From: Flavihumibacter sp. ZG627
GTDB lineage: Bacteria; Bacteroidota; Bacteroidia; Chitinophagales; Chitinophagaceae
Length of the DNA: 64,000 nt
Direction: 5' to 3'
NCBI RefSeq assembly: GCF_000814325.1
Contig: NZ_JPHF01000003.1
Span: 310,001 to 374,000 of the forward strand
This document shows, in pieces, positions 1-7,948 of the stretch (within the stretch, counting starts at the first letter, position 1; every line of letters starts with the position of its first letter). The notes under the pieces were generated by a model. That model made no database searches. It saw only the letters and a list, made by a program, of their open reading frames with translations, and was not told where the DNA came from. The translations under genes and the position numbers were made by a program.

Positions 1-49
1 TTCAACGACCGGGCATATTCATAAAATTTATAGAGCCACATTTTGAATT

Positions 50-394
50 ATGAATCTTTGCGACAGAATTGTTACCAAAATTCCCTTAGAAATATTATGG
101 ACATCCGAGAATGAACTGGAATCGCAGCGGATTGATTATTTGACTCCTACTATTATCAGGGACTTATTAAAACAGGGAGAAGTTTATTTTATTGTTGCCG
201 ATGTTGGCCAAAAGCTACTTTGGATTCAACCTGCTGAATGCTACGAATTTTGGAAATCAGAAATTCATAAACATGTTGCAACCAATCTGGACAAAATCAA
301 TCTTGAAAACTATCCGGGCAACTATGCCTATATCGCAAGTAAGTGGACTTCCTACGCCCACAGACCAGTAGTATTACTGGAGAAAATACATTGA
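50..394 (+). CDS. hypothetical protein
   Basis: This 114-residue open frame starts with ATG and ends with TGA. I do not recognise the family. The protein is soluble-looking, with no signal peptide or membrane segment. It has an aromatic-rich C-terminal half with several Trp and Tyr residues around residues 60-105, which suggests a small globular domain. It opens a long run of same-strand genes. The leader contains the string CGGGCATATT, which recurs in the gap after this gene. The coding call rests on frame length and plausible composition only. Confidence 0.55.
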   Translation: MNLCDRIVTKIPLEILWTSENELESQRIDYLTPTIIRDLLKQGEVYFIVADVGQKLLWIQPAECYEFWKSEIHKHVATNLDKINLENYPGNYAYIASKWTSYAHRPVVLLEKIH

Positions 395-520
395 TTGCAT
401 AACGTTATCACAAGTCGCAAAACACCTCGCACAATGTCTTAATCACACCTCATAGATTTTTCGGGCATATTTTAGATTTGACATGAAATAGATTTCTAAA
501 TATTCAAAACAGAAACTGCC

Positions 521-751
521 ATGTCATTTCAAGCATACCTTAATAACATTAAAGAAAAGACTGGTAAAGGTCCTGAAGATTTCAAAAAATTAGCAGAGAA
601 GAAGGGCTTCACTAGGAATGGAGAATTAAAGCCCGGATTAAAGGCAACCGAAATTGTATCATGGCTTAAAGAGGACTTTGAATTAGGGCATGGTCATTCA
701 ATGGCGATCTATGCATTGCTTAAAGGAATGAAGAAAGAAAGCAGTAAATAA
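521..751 (+). CDS. DUF4287 domain protein
   Basis: The 76-residue protein matches the small DUF4287 type: an N-terminal helix with a SFQAYLNNIKEKTGKGPEDF-like start, a Lys-rich middle, then an ATEIVSWLKEDFELGHGHSMAIY-like segment and a charged tail. This family is common in soil bacteria. Its function is unknown, and it often sits beside AHSA1/SRPBCC proteins, as here, where the next gene starts 12 bases downstream. That spacing suggests co-transcription. There is no export signal. The family call is from memory of its characteristic motif. Confidence 0.8.
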   Translation: MSFQAYLNNIKEKTGKGPEDFKKLAEKKGFTRNGELKPGLKATEIVSWLKEDFELGHGHSMAIYALLKGMKKESSK

Positions 752-763
752 AAACTACATACA

Positions 764-1222
764 ATGGCAGGCATCATTCATCGTGTAGGCATTAAGGCCC
801 CACTCCAGGAAGTGTACAAGGCATTATCAACTGTAGAAGGTATTGCGGGCTGGTGGACAAAAGATACTTCGGGTATATCACAGCCAGGTGAAACAATTGT
901 AGTACGATTTGTTTCCCCCGAAGGAATAGAACTTGGTAGTATGAACATGGTAGTTAAAGCGCTGGCCCCCGGGAAGAAAGTGCACTGGAATTTCACTGCC
1001 GGTCCGGAAGAGTGGATCGGCACCGATGTGATATTCGATCTGCATGAGGAAGGCGAGTATACCATTGTTCTTTTTGCCCACAGAAACTGGAAGGAGGAAG
1101 TTGAATTTATGGCACACTGCAGTATGAAATGGGGCGTTTTCATGTTGAGTCTGAAGGAGCTAGTTGAAACAGGCAAAGGCAAGCCGTCCCCCGATGATAT
1201 TAAGATCGATAACTGGAATTGA
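764..1222 (+). CDS. SRPBCC / AHSA1-type START-fold protein
   Basis: The 152-residue protein has the AHSA1-like SRPBCC pattern. An N-terminal beta strand with 'IKAPLQEVYKALS' leads into 'GIAGWWTKDT', followed by alternating strands and a long C-terminal helix with 'FMLSLKELVETGKG'. Members bind hydrophobic ligands in a helix-grip cavity, and the ligand cannot be predicted. It lies 12 bases after the DUF4287 gene and is probably co-transcribed with it. A 134-codon frame on the opposite strand is a coding shadow. Confidence 0.85.
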   Translation: MAGIIHRVGIKAPLQEVYKALSTVEGIAGWWTKDTSGISQPGETIVVRFVSPEGIELGSMNMVVKALAPGKKVHWNFTAGPEEWIGTDVIFDLHEEGEYTIVLFAHRNWKEEVEFMAHCSMKWGVFMLSLKELVETGKGKPSPDDIKIDNWN

Positions 1223-1249
1223 TAAAATGGTTCAGGTAAGTCAAATGGT

Positions 1250-1257
1250 TATCTTTG
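1250..1257 (+). promoter_or_regulatory. Bacteroidota -7 promoter element before map
   Basis: TATCTTTG matches the TAnnTTTG consensus used by the Bacteroidota primary sigma factor. Only four bases separate it from the ATG at 1262. A transcription start 5-7 bases downstream would fall on or inside the start codon, so the map mRNA could be leaderless. No clear TTG/TTTG -33 element is seen at the expected spacing. Confidence 0.45.
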
Positions 1258-1261
1258 GAGT

Positions 1262-2026
1262 ATGTCTATAACAAAAGAAGCTGAACTTATCGGAATGCAA
1301 AATGCCAGCGAAGCAGTTGCATATACGTTAAAGGAAATGAGGAACTATGCCCAACCGGGTATGACGACTAAGGAGTTAGACAATTATGGGGCAAAGATAC
1401 TTTCCGATTACGGGGCAAATTCCGCTCCGTTTTTAACCTATAAGTTTCCGGGCTGGACATGCATAAGCGTGAACAACGAATTTTGCCATGGCATCCCATC
1501 TGACAAAAGAATACTGAAAGAGGGCGACCTGATAAATATTGATGTTTCGGCTGAGCTTAATGGTTATTGGTCAGACAATGGAGGATCGTTTGTACTGGGT
1601 GAAGATGTTAACGGACATCAGAAGCTTATTGACGCATCTAAGCAAATTTTGTATAAAGCGATTAACAATATCAAAGGCGGGGTGCGCATATCGGATATAG
1701 GTCATCTCATTGAAACAGAAGCTAAGAAACATGGATTTAAAGTAATTAAGGATCTGACAGGGCATGGAATAGGAAAAAGCCTTCATGAAGCGCCGGGCGA
1801 AATAGCCAATTACAGGGATCGTTTTAATAAAACAAGATTTAAGAAGAATTCTGTTGTAGCCATAGAGACATTTATATCCACCATTTCAACCTATACTGCT
1901 ACTCTTAAAGACGGTTGGACACTGGTTGGTGACAAAGGGGGTTTTATGGCGCAGCATGAACATACGATTGTTGTTACTGATGGAAGTCCCATTATTCTTA
2001 CTGAGATGAATGAGATTTGGAATTAG
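1262..2026 (+). CDS. map: type I methionine aminopeptidase
   Basis: The 254-residue protein is full length for bacterial MetAP. It removes the initiator methionine from nascent proteins in the cytoplasm. The pita-bread fold ligands are all visible: Asp pair in 'NIDVSAELNGYWSDNG', His in 'LTGHGIGKSLHE', Glu in 'VAIETFIS' and Glu in 'QHEHTIVV'. The substrate-binding His in 'NEFCHGIPS' is also present. A typical extra N-terminal zinc-finger region is absent. It may be an accessory copy rather than the housekeeping one, which in Bacteroidota usually sits in the ribosomal-protein cluster; that is inference. A TAnnTTTG element lies immediately upstream. Confidence 0.95.
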   Translation: MSITKEAELIGMQNASEAVAYTLKEMRNYAQPGMTTKELDNYGAKILSDYGANSAPFLTYKFPGWTCISVNNEFCHGIPSDKRILKEGDLINIDVSAELNGYWSDNGGSFVLGEDVNGHQKLIDASKQILYKAINNIKGGVRISDIGHLIETEAKKHGFKVIKDLTGHGIGKSLHEAPGEIANYRDRFNKTRFKKNSVVAIETFISTISTYTATLKDGWTLVGDKGGFMAQHEHTIVVTDGSPIILTEMNEIWN

Positions 2027-2164
2027 CGTGATCCAAGTCCAATCGATTAGCAATTGAAATAGGATTTCAAGCAATACATTACATACATATAACGGATCAA
2101 CGCTATTTGCTTCAGCCTGTAGCGCATGGTAATTATTTTCGTTTCCATAGTTAAATTGGAACGT

Positions 2165-2335
2165 ATGAATATCACCTACCCGCCCAAGATCCAGAATTGT
2201 ATTGGGGAAACATTGATCTTTAAAGAGCTGGTTGCAGAACCTGATGGGGAGCGATTACTGGTTGAAAATTATGTGGTACCAGGGAAGGGCCCAGTAATGC
2301 ATACCCATTGGTTGCAGGATGAATCCTTAATCTTT
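2165..2335 (+). pseudogene. cupin-domain remnant, 3'-truncated
   Basis: From the ATG at 2165 about 55 residues read as the start of a cupin: 'ENYVVPGKGPVMHTHWLQDE' carries the first metal-ligand region (HTHW). In intact relatives this is followed by the second half of the barrel. Here the frame runs directly into the signal peptide of the next gene at 2336 with no stop between. The C-terminal half, including the second histidine motif, is missing. I read it as a deletion that joined the cupin 5' end to the hydrolase gene. Confidence 0.65.
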
Positions 2336-3304
2336 ATGCGATGTATATTCCTATTCACATTGACATTTTTGCATTTTATTTCCCTTGCTCAAAATGCAGA
2401 AACAACCAGTATTAAAAGTGACAGTATAATAATGATAACGAAAAATCCTGCAAAGGGATTTCATCATGATATATATTGTTTATCCCGAAAGGAACGCAGC
2501 TAAATAAGAAGACCATTCTACTCGTGGAACCCAATAACACCGGGAAAATTTCTGACAGCGTAGAAGTACATAAAAAATACGCCATTGATTTAGCATCGGT
2601 GAGTTCTGTTGGAAATAATTTTTCTACTGAATTACGCATACCCTTGCTGGTTCCTATTTTCCCCCGACCAGCATCCCAGCCATTAATGTATACCCATGCA
2701 TTGGACAGAGACGCAATGCTGGAAGAAGCAACGGATTTAAAGCGCCTCGACTTACAATTATTGGGAATGATTGCTGATGCGCAGAAGGTATTAAGCACTA
2801 TGGATATACCTGTTGATAGCAAAATATTTATGAATGGGTTTTCGGCCTCTGGTACTTTTACCAATCGGTTTTCGCTTATACATCCGGATAAGGTAAAAGC
2901 ATTGGCTATCGGTGGATTTAATGGAAAGCTAATGCTCCCTCAAAAACGATATTAATGGAGTTAAGCTCAACTACCCTATTGGGACAAACGATTTTTCTTC
3001 TATATCAGGGTATGGTTTTTACCTTGATGCATATAAGCAAATCCCTCAATTCATTTACATGGGGAAATTGGATGACAATGATGCCGTTCAGTTTGATGAC
3101 GCATACAACGAAGAAGAAAGAAAGATCATTAATGAGAATCTTGGTAAGAGTGTGCAGGAAAGATATATTAAATGTCAGCAGATATATTCGGAGAAGAACC
3201 TAAATGCGATTTTTAACACTTACGAGAATGTAGGGCACTGGACTACATCTGATATCAATTTAGCTGTTATTAAATTCTTCCTCGCACAAATGCGCGGGAA
3301 TTAA
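2336..3304 (+). pseudogene. secreted alpha/beta hydrolase, two frameshifts
   Basis: A continuous hydrolase-like sequence is spread over three reading-frame segments. The first runs from the ATG at 2336 with a signal peptide (MRCIFLFTLTFLHFISLAQN). Near 2470-2478 the match shifts by one base into a second frame carrying 'LFIPKGTQLNKK' and the nucleophile elbow 'GFSASGTF'. At the A5 run near 2941-2946 one extra base ends that frame in TAA, and a third segment restores 'NGVKLNYPIGTNDFSS...YMGKLDDNDAV' and the C-terminal His region 'ENVGHWTTSD'. Removing one A in the A5 run reconnects the frame. With two independent indels and a missing upstream boundary, it is most likely non-functional. Confidence 0.8.
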
Positions 3305-3388
3305 AATCTAACGATAACGTGGGGTTGCTGCATGCTATTCTTCCTAAAAAGGATTAAATTTATCTTATTCAGATAAAAATTAACGATT

Positions 3389-3661
3389 ATGGCAATTCCT
3401 GATTTTCCAAATGGATTTGAGAGCTGGCAGAAGACGCACTTTGAAGTTGTAGAGGCTTTATGCTATCTGAGAGACCTTGAGGAAGATAAACAGCCTAAGA
3501 AATTTGCTGAATTTTTAGATCGGACTGCCACTGATGAAATGTACAATCTGGCACTTAAGCTAACCAACAAGTACGAGGAGCAAACGAAAGATAAGAAAAG
3601 AGAGCGCAATCTCTTTGATGAGATAGAAGAATTTGTTGCGCATGAGGTGAAGAGTTTATAA
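3389..3661 (+). CDS. small acidic hypothetical protein
   Basis: This is a 90-residue, highly charged, mostly helical protein without signal or membrane segment. It has an N-terminal 'FPNGFESWQKTHFEVVEAL' and a C-terminal 'DEIEEFVAHEV'. I do not recognise the family. Its length, ATG start and lack of stops support coding. It sits between a hydrolase pseudogene and an exported acetyltransferase-like gene, which gives no functional clue. Confidence 0.6.
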   Translation: MAIPDFPNGFESWQKTHFEVVEALCYLRDLEEDKQPKKFAEFLDRTATDEMYNLALKLTNKYEEQTKDKKRERNLFDEIEEFVAHEVKSL

Positions 3662-3721
3662 AGGCATTTAAGACTGGTGCTTTGGGGATTAGAAGGTTGA
3701 ATCGATTTTAAATGAATATTA

Positions 3722-4270
3722 ATGATAAGTAGACCTTTATTTTTAATCTTCCTTTTAATGGGATTATCTACAACTGTGAAATCACAACCAAAGCCATTTG
3801 TTCCAGCAGACTTTAAAGTTCCTGAAAAACTGGAAACCGCTCATTTCCGGGCGAGGATGCTTACCGTAAATGATGTCGTAAAAGATTATGAAGCTGTAAT
3901 GACCAGTGTTGAGCATTTGCAGAAAAGCTATGCGTCCACAACATGGCCCACGCATCAATTAACGCTTGAGCAAAACCTGATTGACCTGGGATGGCACCAG
4001 AAAGAGTTTCAGATCAGAAGGTCGTTTGCCTATACAATAGTCAGTTTGGATGAGAGCCAGGTGATCGGATGTCTTTATATTAATCCGACAACAAAGGGTG
4101 ATTATGACGCTAACATAACCATGTGGGCGAGGACAAGCATGCTTGATAAGGGGCTTGATGCAATACTCTTTAATTCAGTTAAACAATGGATTGCGAAAGA
4201 TTGGCCTTTCAAAAAAGTTGCTTATCCGGGAAGAGAAATTAATTGGGAAGATTGGAGGGCGATGAAGTGA
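3722..4270 (+). CDS. exported GNAT-fold acetyltransferase-like protein
   Basis: The 182-residue protein begins with a clear signal peptide of about 22 residues (MISRPLFLIFLLMGLSTTVKS). It continues with a GNAT-like core: 'LETAHFRARMLTVNDVVKDYEAV', a central 'FAYTIVSLDESQVIGCLYI' strand pair, and a C-terminal 'PFKKVAYPGREINWEDW'. GNAT enzymes normally use cytoplasmic acetyl-CoA, so an exported member is odd. The canonical acetyl-CoA loop (R/Q-x-x-G-x-G/A) is not obvious, so catalysis is uncertain. The assignment rests on overall resemblance to Bacteroidota proteins annotated as GNAT-domain. Confidence 0.7.
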   Translation: MISRPLFLIFLLMGLSTTVKSQPKPFVPADFKVPEKLETAHFRARMLTVNDVVKDYEAVMTSVEHLQKSYASTTWPTHQLTLEQNLIDLGWHQKEFQIRRSFAYTIVSLDESQVIGCLYINPTTKGDYDANITMWARTSMLDKGLDAILFNSVKQWIAKDWPFKKVAYPGREINWEDWRAMK

Positions 4271-4310
4271 ATATTTTTAATGCATCTTTTGGAAAACCAA
4301 ATTTTTCAGG

Positions 4311-4649
4311 ATGTGGAAACAGATTATTATAGCAACCATTATTGCAGGATGTCTTGATATAGCTGCTGCCTGATTTGGCCTGGCATTTCATTTTTTGATC
4401 GTGTTTGCCTGTGTGGTTACTTACTTCCTTTGTTATACAAGAATCAGGTTCCTGCAAAAAAGCATTTGGTTTAGTTCCTTGATCATCGCAGTCATTGCCT
4501 GGTTAGTTACTACCAGGATTGTAATCCCCCTAAGCAAGATCCAGCCGCCTGCATTTGATTTAAATAAAGCGATTGTTTCGATCCTCATTCTTTATTTCTG
4601 CGTTGGGGTCCCGATTGCTATTTCTGCTAAGCATCATTATTCAAAATAA
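4311..4649 (+). pseudogene. integral membrane protein remnant with in-frame TGA
   Basis: An ATG at 4311 opens 20 codons of a membrane protein start (MWKQIIIATIIAGCLDIAAA) and then hits TGA at 4371. The same frame continues without a stop to 4649 as a three-helix membrane segment with 'LAFHFLIVFACVVTYFL' and 'TTRIVIPLSKIQPPAFDL'. In family members as I remember them (DUF1440-like), about 50 residues separate these two parts. Here they are adjacent, so an internal deletion as well as the stop codon is likely. The next gene starts five bases after its end. Confidence 0.7.
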
Positions 4650-4653
4650 TTTT

Positions 4654-5214
4654 ATGCGAAAGATCATTGCAGCAATCAATATGAGCCTTGACGGGTTTTG
4701 CGACCATACCGGGATGGTTGCGGATGATGAATTGCATGAGCATTATAATAACCTTTTAAGAAATGCAGGCATCCTTATATATGGAAGGATCACTTACCAG
4801 CTTATGGAAAGTTACTGGCCATCCGTAGTAAAGGAACCAACCGGTAATAAACCTACAGATGATTTTGCGGTACTGATTGATAATATACCAAAGATTGTGT
4901 TCTCCAGCACGCTACAACAAGTTGATTGGAAAAACACCATGCTTAAAAATGAAATTATTCGGGAAGAAATTGTTGGTCTTAAACTACAAGAAGGTAAGGA
5001 TATTTTTGTTGGCAGTCCCGGCCTGATAAACGCTTTCATGCATCTCGACTTAATTGATGAATACCAGCTTGCTGTTCATCCGGTTATTGCAGGGAGTGGC
5101 TTGCAATTGTTTCAAGATATAAAAGACCGTATTAAGCTTAAGCTATTAAGAACCAAGGCAATTGGATCGGGGGTAGTATTTCTTTATTATAAACCTGATA
5201 AGGTTGTATTATGA
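4654..5214 (+). CDS. RibD C-terminal / dihydrofolate-reductase-like protein
   Basis: The 186-residue protein starts at the ATG at 4654, chosen because 'MRKIIAAINMSLDGF' is the canonical N-terminus of this family. A DHFR-like NADPH-binding fold is indicated by 'AGILIYGRITYQLMESYW', 'IPKIVFSSTLQ', 'KDIFVGSPGLINAFMHLDLIDEY' and 'HPVIAGSGLQLF'. Such YyaP/YwjB-type proteins are presumed reductases of unknown substrate. The stop overlaps the next start by four bases (ATGA), so the two are probably translationally coupled. Confidence 0.88.
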   Translation: MRKIIAAINMSLDGFCDHTGMVADDELHEHYNNLLRNAGILIYGRITYQLMESYWPSVVKEPTGNKPTDDFAVLIDNIPKIVFSSTLQQVDWKNTMLKNEIIREEIVGLKLQEGKDIFVGSPGLINAFMHLDLIDEYQLAVHPVIAGSGLQLFQDIKDRIKLKLLRTKAIGSGVVFLYYKPDKVVL

Positions 5215-5663
5215 AAAAGCTTATCCTTCTCATCGTGATTACTGCTTTTACAGTATTATGCAACGCACAAAAAACCGATAGCACTGAAGCTGAGATCCGG
5301 AGATTGGAGCAGAAAGTAGTGTCAGCCATTCTAAATGCAGATACAAATACACTCAAACAAGTTTGGGCTCCCGAATTTTTAGTTAACAATCCAAGAAATG
5401 ATATTTCAGGAAACAGGGATACTGTTTTAATGATCCAGAAAGCAGGGATGATCAACTATAGTTCCTTTGAAAGAGTTATTGAGAGAATTCAGTTTCAGGA
5501 CAACATCACTATTACAATGGGGTATAAAACATTTGTTTCCAGAAATGACATTCCCGGTGCAAAGGCGGGACAGCATTACAAAAGACGGTTCACGAACATT
5601 TGGATGAAGAAGAGTGGGAGCTGGCAGCAGATAGCAAGGCATGCTTCCATAATTTGCCAGTAA
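5211..5663 (+). CDS. exported NTF2-like (SnoaL/DUF4440-type) protein
   Basis: The 150-residue protein has a signal peptide (MKKLILLIVITAFTVLCNA, cleaved near residue 19). It is followed by a cone-shaped NTF2-like fold: an N-terminal helix 'AEIRRLEQKVVSAILNADTNTLKQVWAPEFLV', then strands ending in 'KRRFTNIWMKKSGSWQQIARHAS'. Relatives range from ketosteroid isomerase-like enzymes to ligand-binding domains. No catalytic residue can be assigned. The ATG overlaps the stop of the reductase gene by four bases. Confidence 0.85.
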   Translation: MKKLILLIVITAFTVLCNAQKTDSTEAEIRRLEQKVVSAILNADTNTLKQVWAPEFLVNNPRNDISGNRDTVLMIQKAGMINYSSFERVIERIQFQDNITITMGYKTFVSRNDIPGAKAGQHYKRRFTNIWMKKSGSWQQIARHASIICQ

Positions 5664-5731
5664 TTATTAGTATCTTATTGGTGATAATAAACCGATCCTG
5701 CATCATGATTTAGAACAATTAATCTATTAAC

Positions 5732-6100
5732 ATGAGCAACACAATAATCAGTCAGTTCATTTCAGAATTTAATACTGAAGTTCCTGCCACCAGGAAATGT
5801 CTTGAAAGAATTCCAGAGAGGCTTTTTGACTGGAAGCCACATGAGAAATCCATGACACTTGGATACCTAAGTTTGTTAGTTGCTGAAATTCCTATGTGGA
5901 TCACGGAGATGATAAAAACGCGGGAAATAAATTTCCAGAAATGGGGAACAAATTCTGATCAGCTCCCCCTGATTGAAAATATTAGTTCTACCCTGAATCA
6001 TTGGGTGCATCATCGGGGTCAATTGATTGTTTATATGCGGTTGAATAATATTGCGGTTCCATCTATATATGGTCCTTCAGCAGATGAAAAGACATTTTAA
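5732..6100 (+). CDS. DinB-family protein, internally deleted
   Basis: The 122-residue frame starts like a DinB four-helix-bundle protein ('RKCLERIPERLFDWKPHEKS') and ends like one ('LNHWVHHRGQLIVYMRLNN', 'PSIYGPSADE'). Full-length relatives are about 165-170 residues. The stretch between the second helix and the HHRGQ helix normally spans about 70 residues, but here it is about 20. The second metal-ligand His pair is present. The first, in the second helix, appears lost: 'LLVAEIPMWI' has no His, where relatives usually have one. The frame is open, but a folded bundle seems unlikely, so it is probably a decaying gene. Confidence 0.7.
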   Translation: MSNTIISQFISEFNTEVPATRKCLERIPERLFDWKPHEKSMTLGYLSLLVAEIPMWITEMIKTREINFQKWGTNSDQLPLIENISSTLNHWVHHRGQLIVYMRLNNIAVPSIYGPSADEKTF

Positions 6101-6110
6101 ATGGTAATCT

Positions 6111-7937
6111 ATGTTTAAGGAGACTTATTATTTTGTGCGTAAGGCTATTCTGCTCCCTTTAATTATAGTACCGATAGTATCATATTCCCAAAGACCGAAT
6201 ATCATTTATATAATGACGGACGACCTGGGATATGGAGATTTAAGTGGCTATGGACGCAAAGACTATGCAACGCCAAATCTCGACAAGCTGGCGGGGCAGG
6301 GGATCAAATTTGTGAATGCATATTCAGCCGCGCCCGTTTGCACGCCAACGAGAACTGCGTTTATGACAGGACGTTATCCCGCAAGAATTCCTGTTGGATT
6401 AAAAGAACCATTGGTTAAAAGCAGGGAAGATAGTGCTGTAGGGCTAACTGCGGAAACTCCATCAATTGCATCTTTAATGAAAAGCGCAGGCTATGAAACT
6501 GCATTAATCGGCAAATGGCATCTTGGTTTTCAACCGCAACATAGTCCAGGCAGGAATGGGTTTGATTACTTTTTCGGTTTCCTTGCAGGAGCGGCGGATT
6601 ATATCTCCCATAAAAGTGGTCACACCGGTCAACGTGCACATGATCTTTATGAAAATGATCAACCTGTTCATATGGAAGGCTATCTGACCGATCTGTTTAC
6701 GCAAAAAGCTGTAGCATTTTTGGAGAAATCGCACAGTAAACCCTTTTTCCTTGCAGTTCATTTTAATGCTTCGCATTGGCCATGGCAGGGCCCTGGAGAT
6801 AAAGCTTATGAAGATTCGGTAGACTTTACCAGCAATGGCTCCCCGGCAAAATATGCCGCCATGATGAAGAGTCTGGATGATGGCATTGGCATCCTGATGA
6901 AGAGTCTTGAGGATGCAAAATTGGCTGATAAATCCATTGTAATCTTTACCAATGATAATGGCGGCGAAAGATTTTCTGATAATGGAGGGCTTTCCCAATC
7001 CAAGATGTCATTATGGGAAGGAGGGATCCGGGTGCCTGCTTTTGTAAGGTGGCCGGGAAAGATCAAGGCCGGGACGATTACGGAGCAGGCAGCAATTACA
7101 ATGGATTGGACAGCGACCATTTTAGCTGCCGGTGGTGCAAAGGCTACGGAAGCTTTTCCATTAGATGGGATTGACCTGATGCCAATTTGTTTAGGAAAGG
7201 CAGAGGTTAAGGATAGAACCTTTTATTGGCGAACATCGCAGCGAAGGAAGCAGAAAGCCATTCGGGATGGCAATTGGAAGTATATACAAGATGAGAAGGG
7301 GGAATATCTTTTTGATGTTTCAAAAGACCAGGCTGAAAAAAATGATCTGAAAGAAAAGTATAAGGATGTTTTTGATCGGTTGAAAATACAATATGGTGAG
7401 TGGGAAAAAACGGTACTTCCTCCAGGAGAAAGTTTGCAAATCCAATCCAGGCCAACTAACCTGGCACTTGGAAATAAATTCATAGATGCTTTCTATTCAT
7501 TTAATCAGGACAGTTTAGGGTCCCTGCTTTCCGCTGCGAAGAAATCGAGATCAGGGATATTATTTTACCAGAAATGGGCAGCATGTGCCAATTATAAGGT
7601 TTTAGAGCGTTCACATTTTTTTGTCAGAAATGATAGTACAGTTGTATTTCCGGTTATGGTGAAAGATGATTTAATGGGTGCTCTTGCTATTGATTTTAAT
7701 GTTACCGATACATTTCATGTTGTATTCAGGAATGACCAAATTGTTTCTGTGACAACATCATCAAATGACCTTCCGGAATACTATAAGGCAAGGGAATGGG
7801 TAAACAAGAACAGGCCGGATTTGGTTAAGAAACAATGTAATAGCAGCACAGATAAAGAGCTCACGCCTTGTGATTGTGTGTTAGGAATGATTAAAGGCTT
7901 CGGCGAATACACAAACAATAAGAAGAGGACAAAATAA
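6111..7937 (+). CDS. arylsulfatase fused to a C-terminal NTF2-like domain
   Basis: The 608-residue protein has a signal peptide (residues 1-26) and a complete type I sulfatase domain. Metal-binding Asp37-Asp38 lie in 'YIMTDDLGYGD'. The formylglycine motif is C77-T-P-T-R81, with 'GRYPAR' after it. 'GKWHLG' and 'FTNDNGGE' supply further active-site residues. This domain ends near residue 450 ('KTVLPPGES'). The remaining 150 residues form a second region with 'NKFIDAFYSFNQDSLGSLLS' and 'VVFRNDQIVSVTTSS', which look like an NTF2/SnoaL-type domain. Cys77 would need formylglycine conversion, and no maturase lies in the window. The substrate, a sulfated organic or glycan, is unknown. Confidence 0.9.
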   Translation: MFKETYYFVRKAILLPLIIVPIVSYSQRPNIIYIMTDDLGYGDLSGYGRKDYATPNLDKLAGQGIKFVNAYSAAPVCTPTRTAFMTGRYPARIPVGLKEPLVKSREDSAVGLTAETPSIASLMKSAGYETALIGKWHLGFQPQHSPGRNGFDYFFGFLAGAADYISHKSGHTGQRAHDLYENDQPVHMEGYLTDLFTQKAVAFLEKSHSKPFFLAVHFNASHWPWQGPGDKAYEDSVDFTSNGSPAKYAAMMKSLDDGIGILMKSLEDAKLADKSIVIFTNDNGGERFSDNGGLSQSKMSLWEGGIRVPAFVRWPGKIKAGTITEQAAITMDWTATILAAGGAKATEAFPLDGIDLMPICLGKAEVKDRTFYWRTSQRRKQKAIRDGNWKYIQDEKGEYLFDVSKDQAEKNDLKEKYKDVFDRLKIQYGEWEKTVLPPGESLQIQSRPTNLALGNKFIDAFYSFNQDSLGSLLSAAKKSRSGILFYQKWAACANYKVLERSHFFVRNDSTVVFPVMVKDDLMGALAIDFNVTDTFHVVFRNDQIVSVTTSSNDLPEYYKAREWVNKNRPDLVKKQCNSSTDKELTPCDCVLGMIKGFGEYTNNKKRTK

Positions 7938-7948
7938 ATAGTTGGATA

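Noticed and set aside
2412-2864. A 150-codon minus-strand frame over the hydrolase pseudogene
   Set aside because: The + strand frames match a known hydrolase in order. The minus frame has no motif and crosses both frameshift points by chance.
395-3388. attC-like strings (TAACG motifs after genes at 400, 2095 and 3307) suggesting integron cassettes
   Set aside because: Only single RYYYAAC-like fragments are present. I found no paired R'/R'' and L'/L'' boxes, no foldable attC hairpins and no integrase gene.
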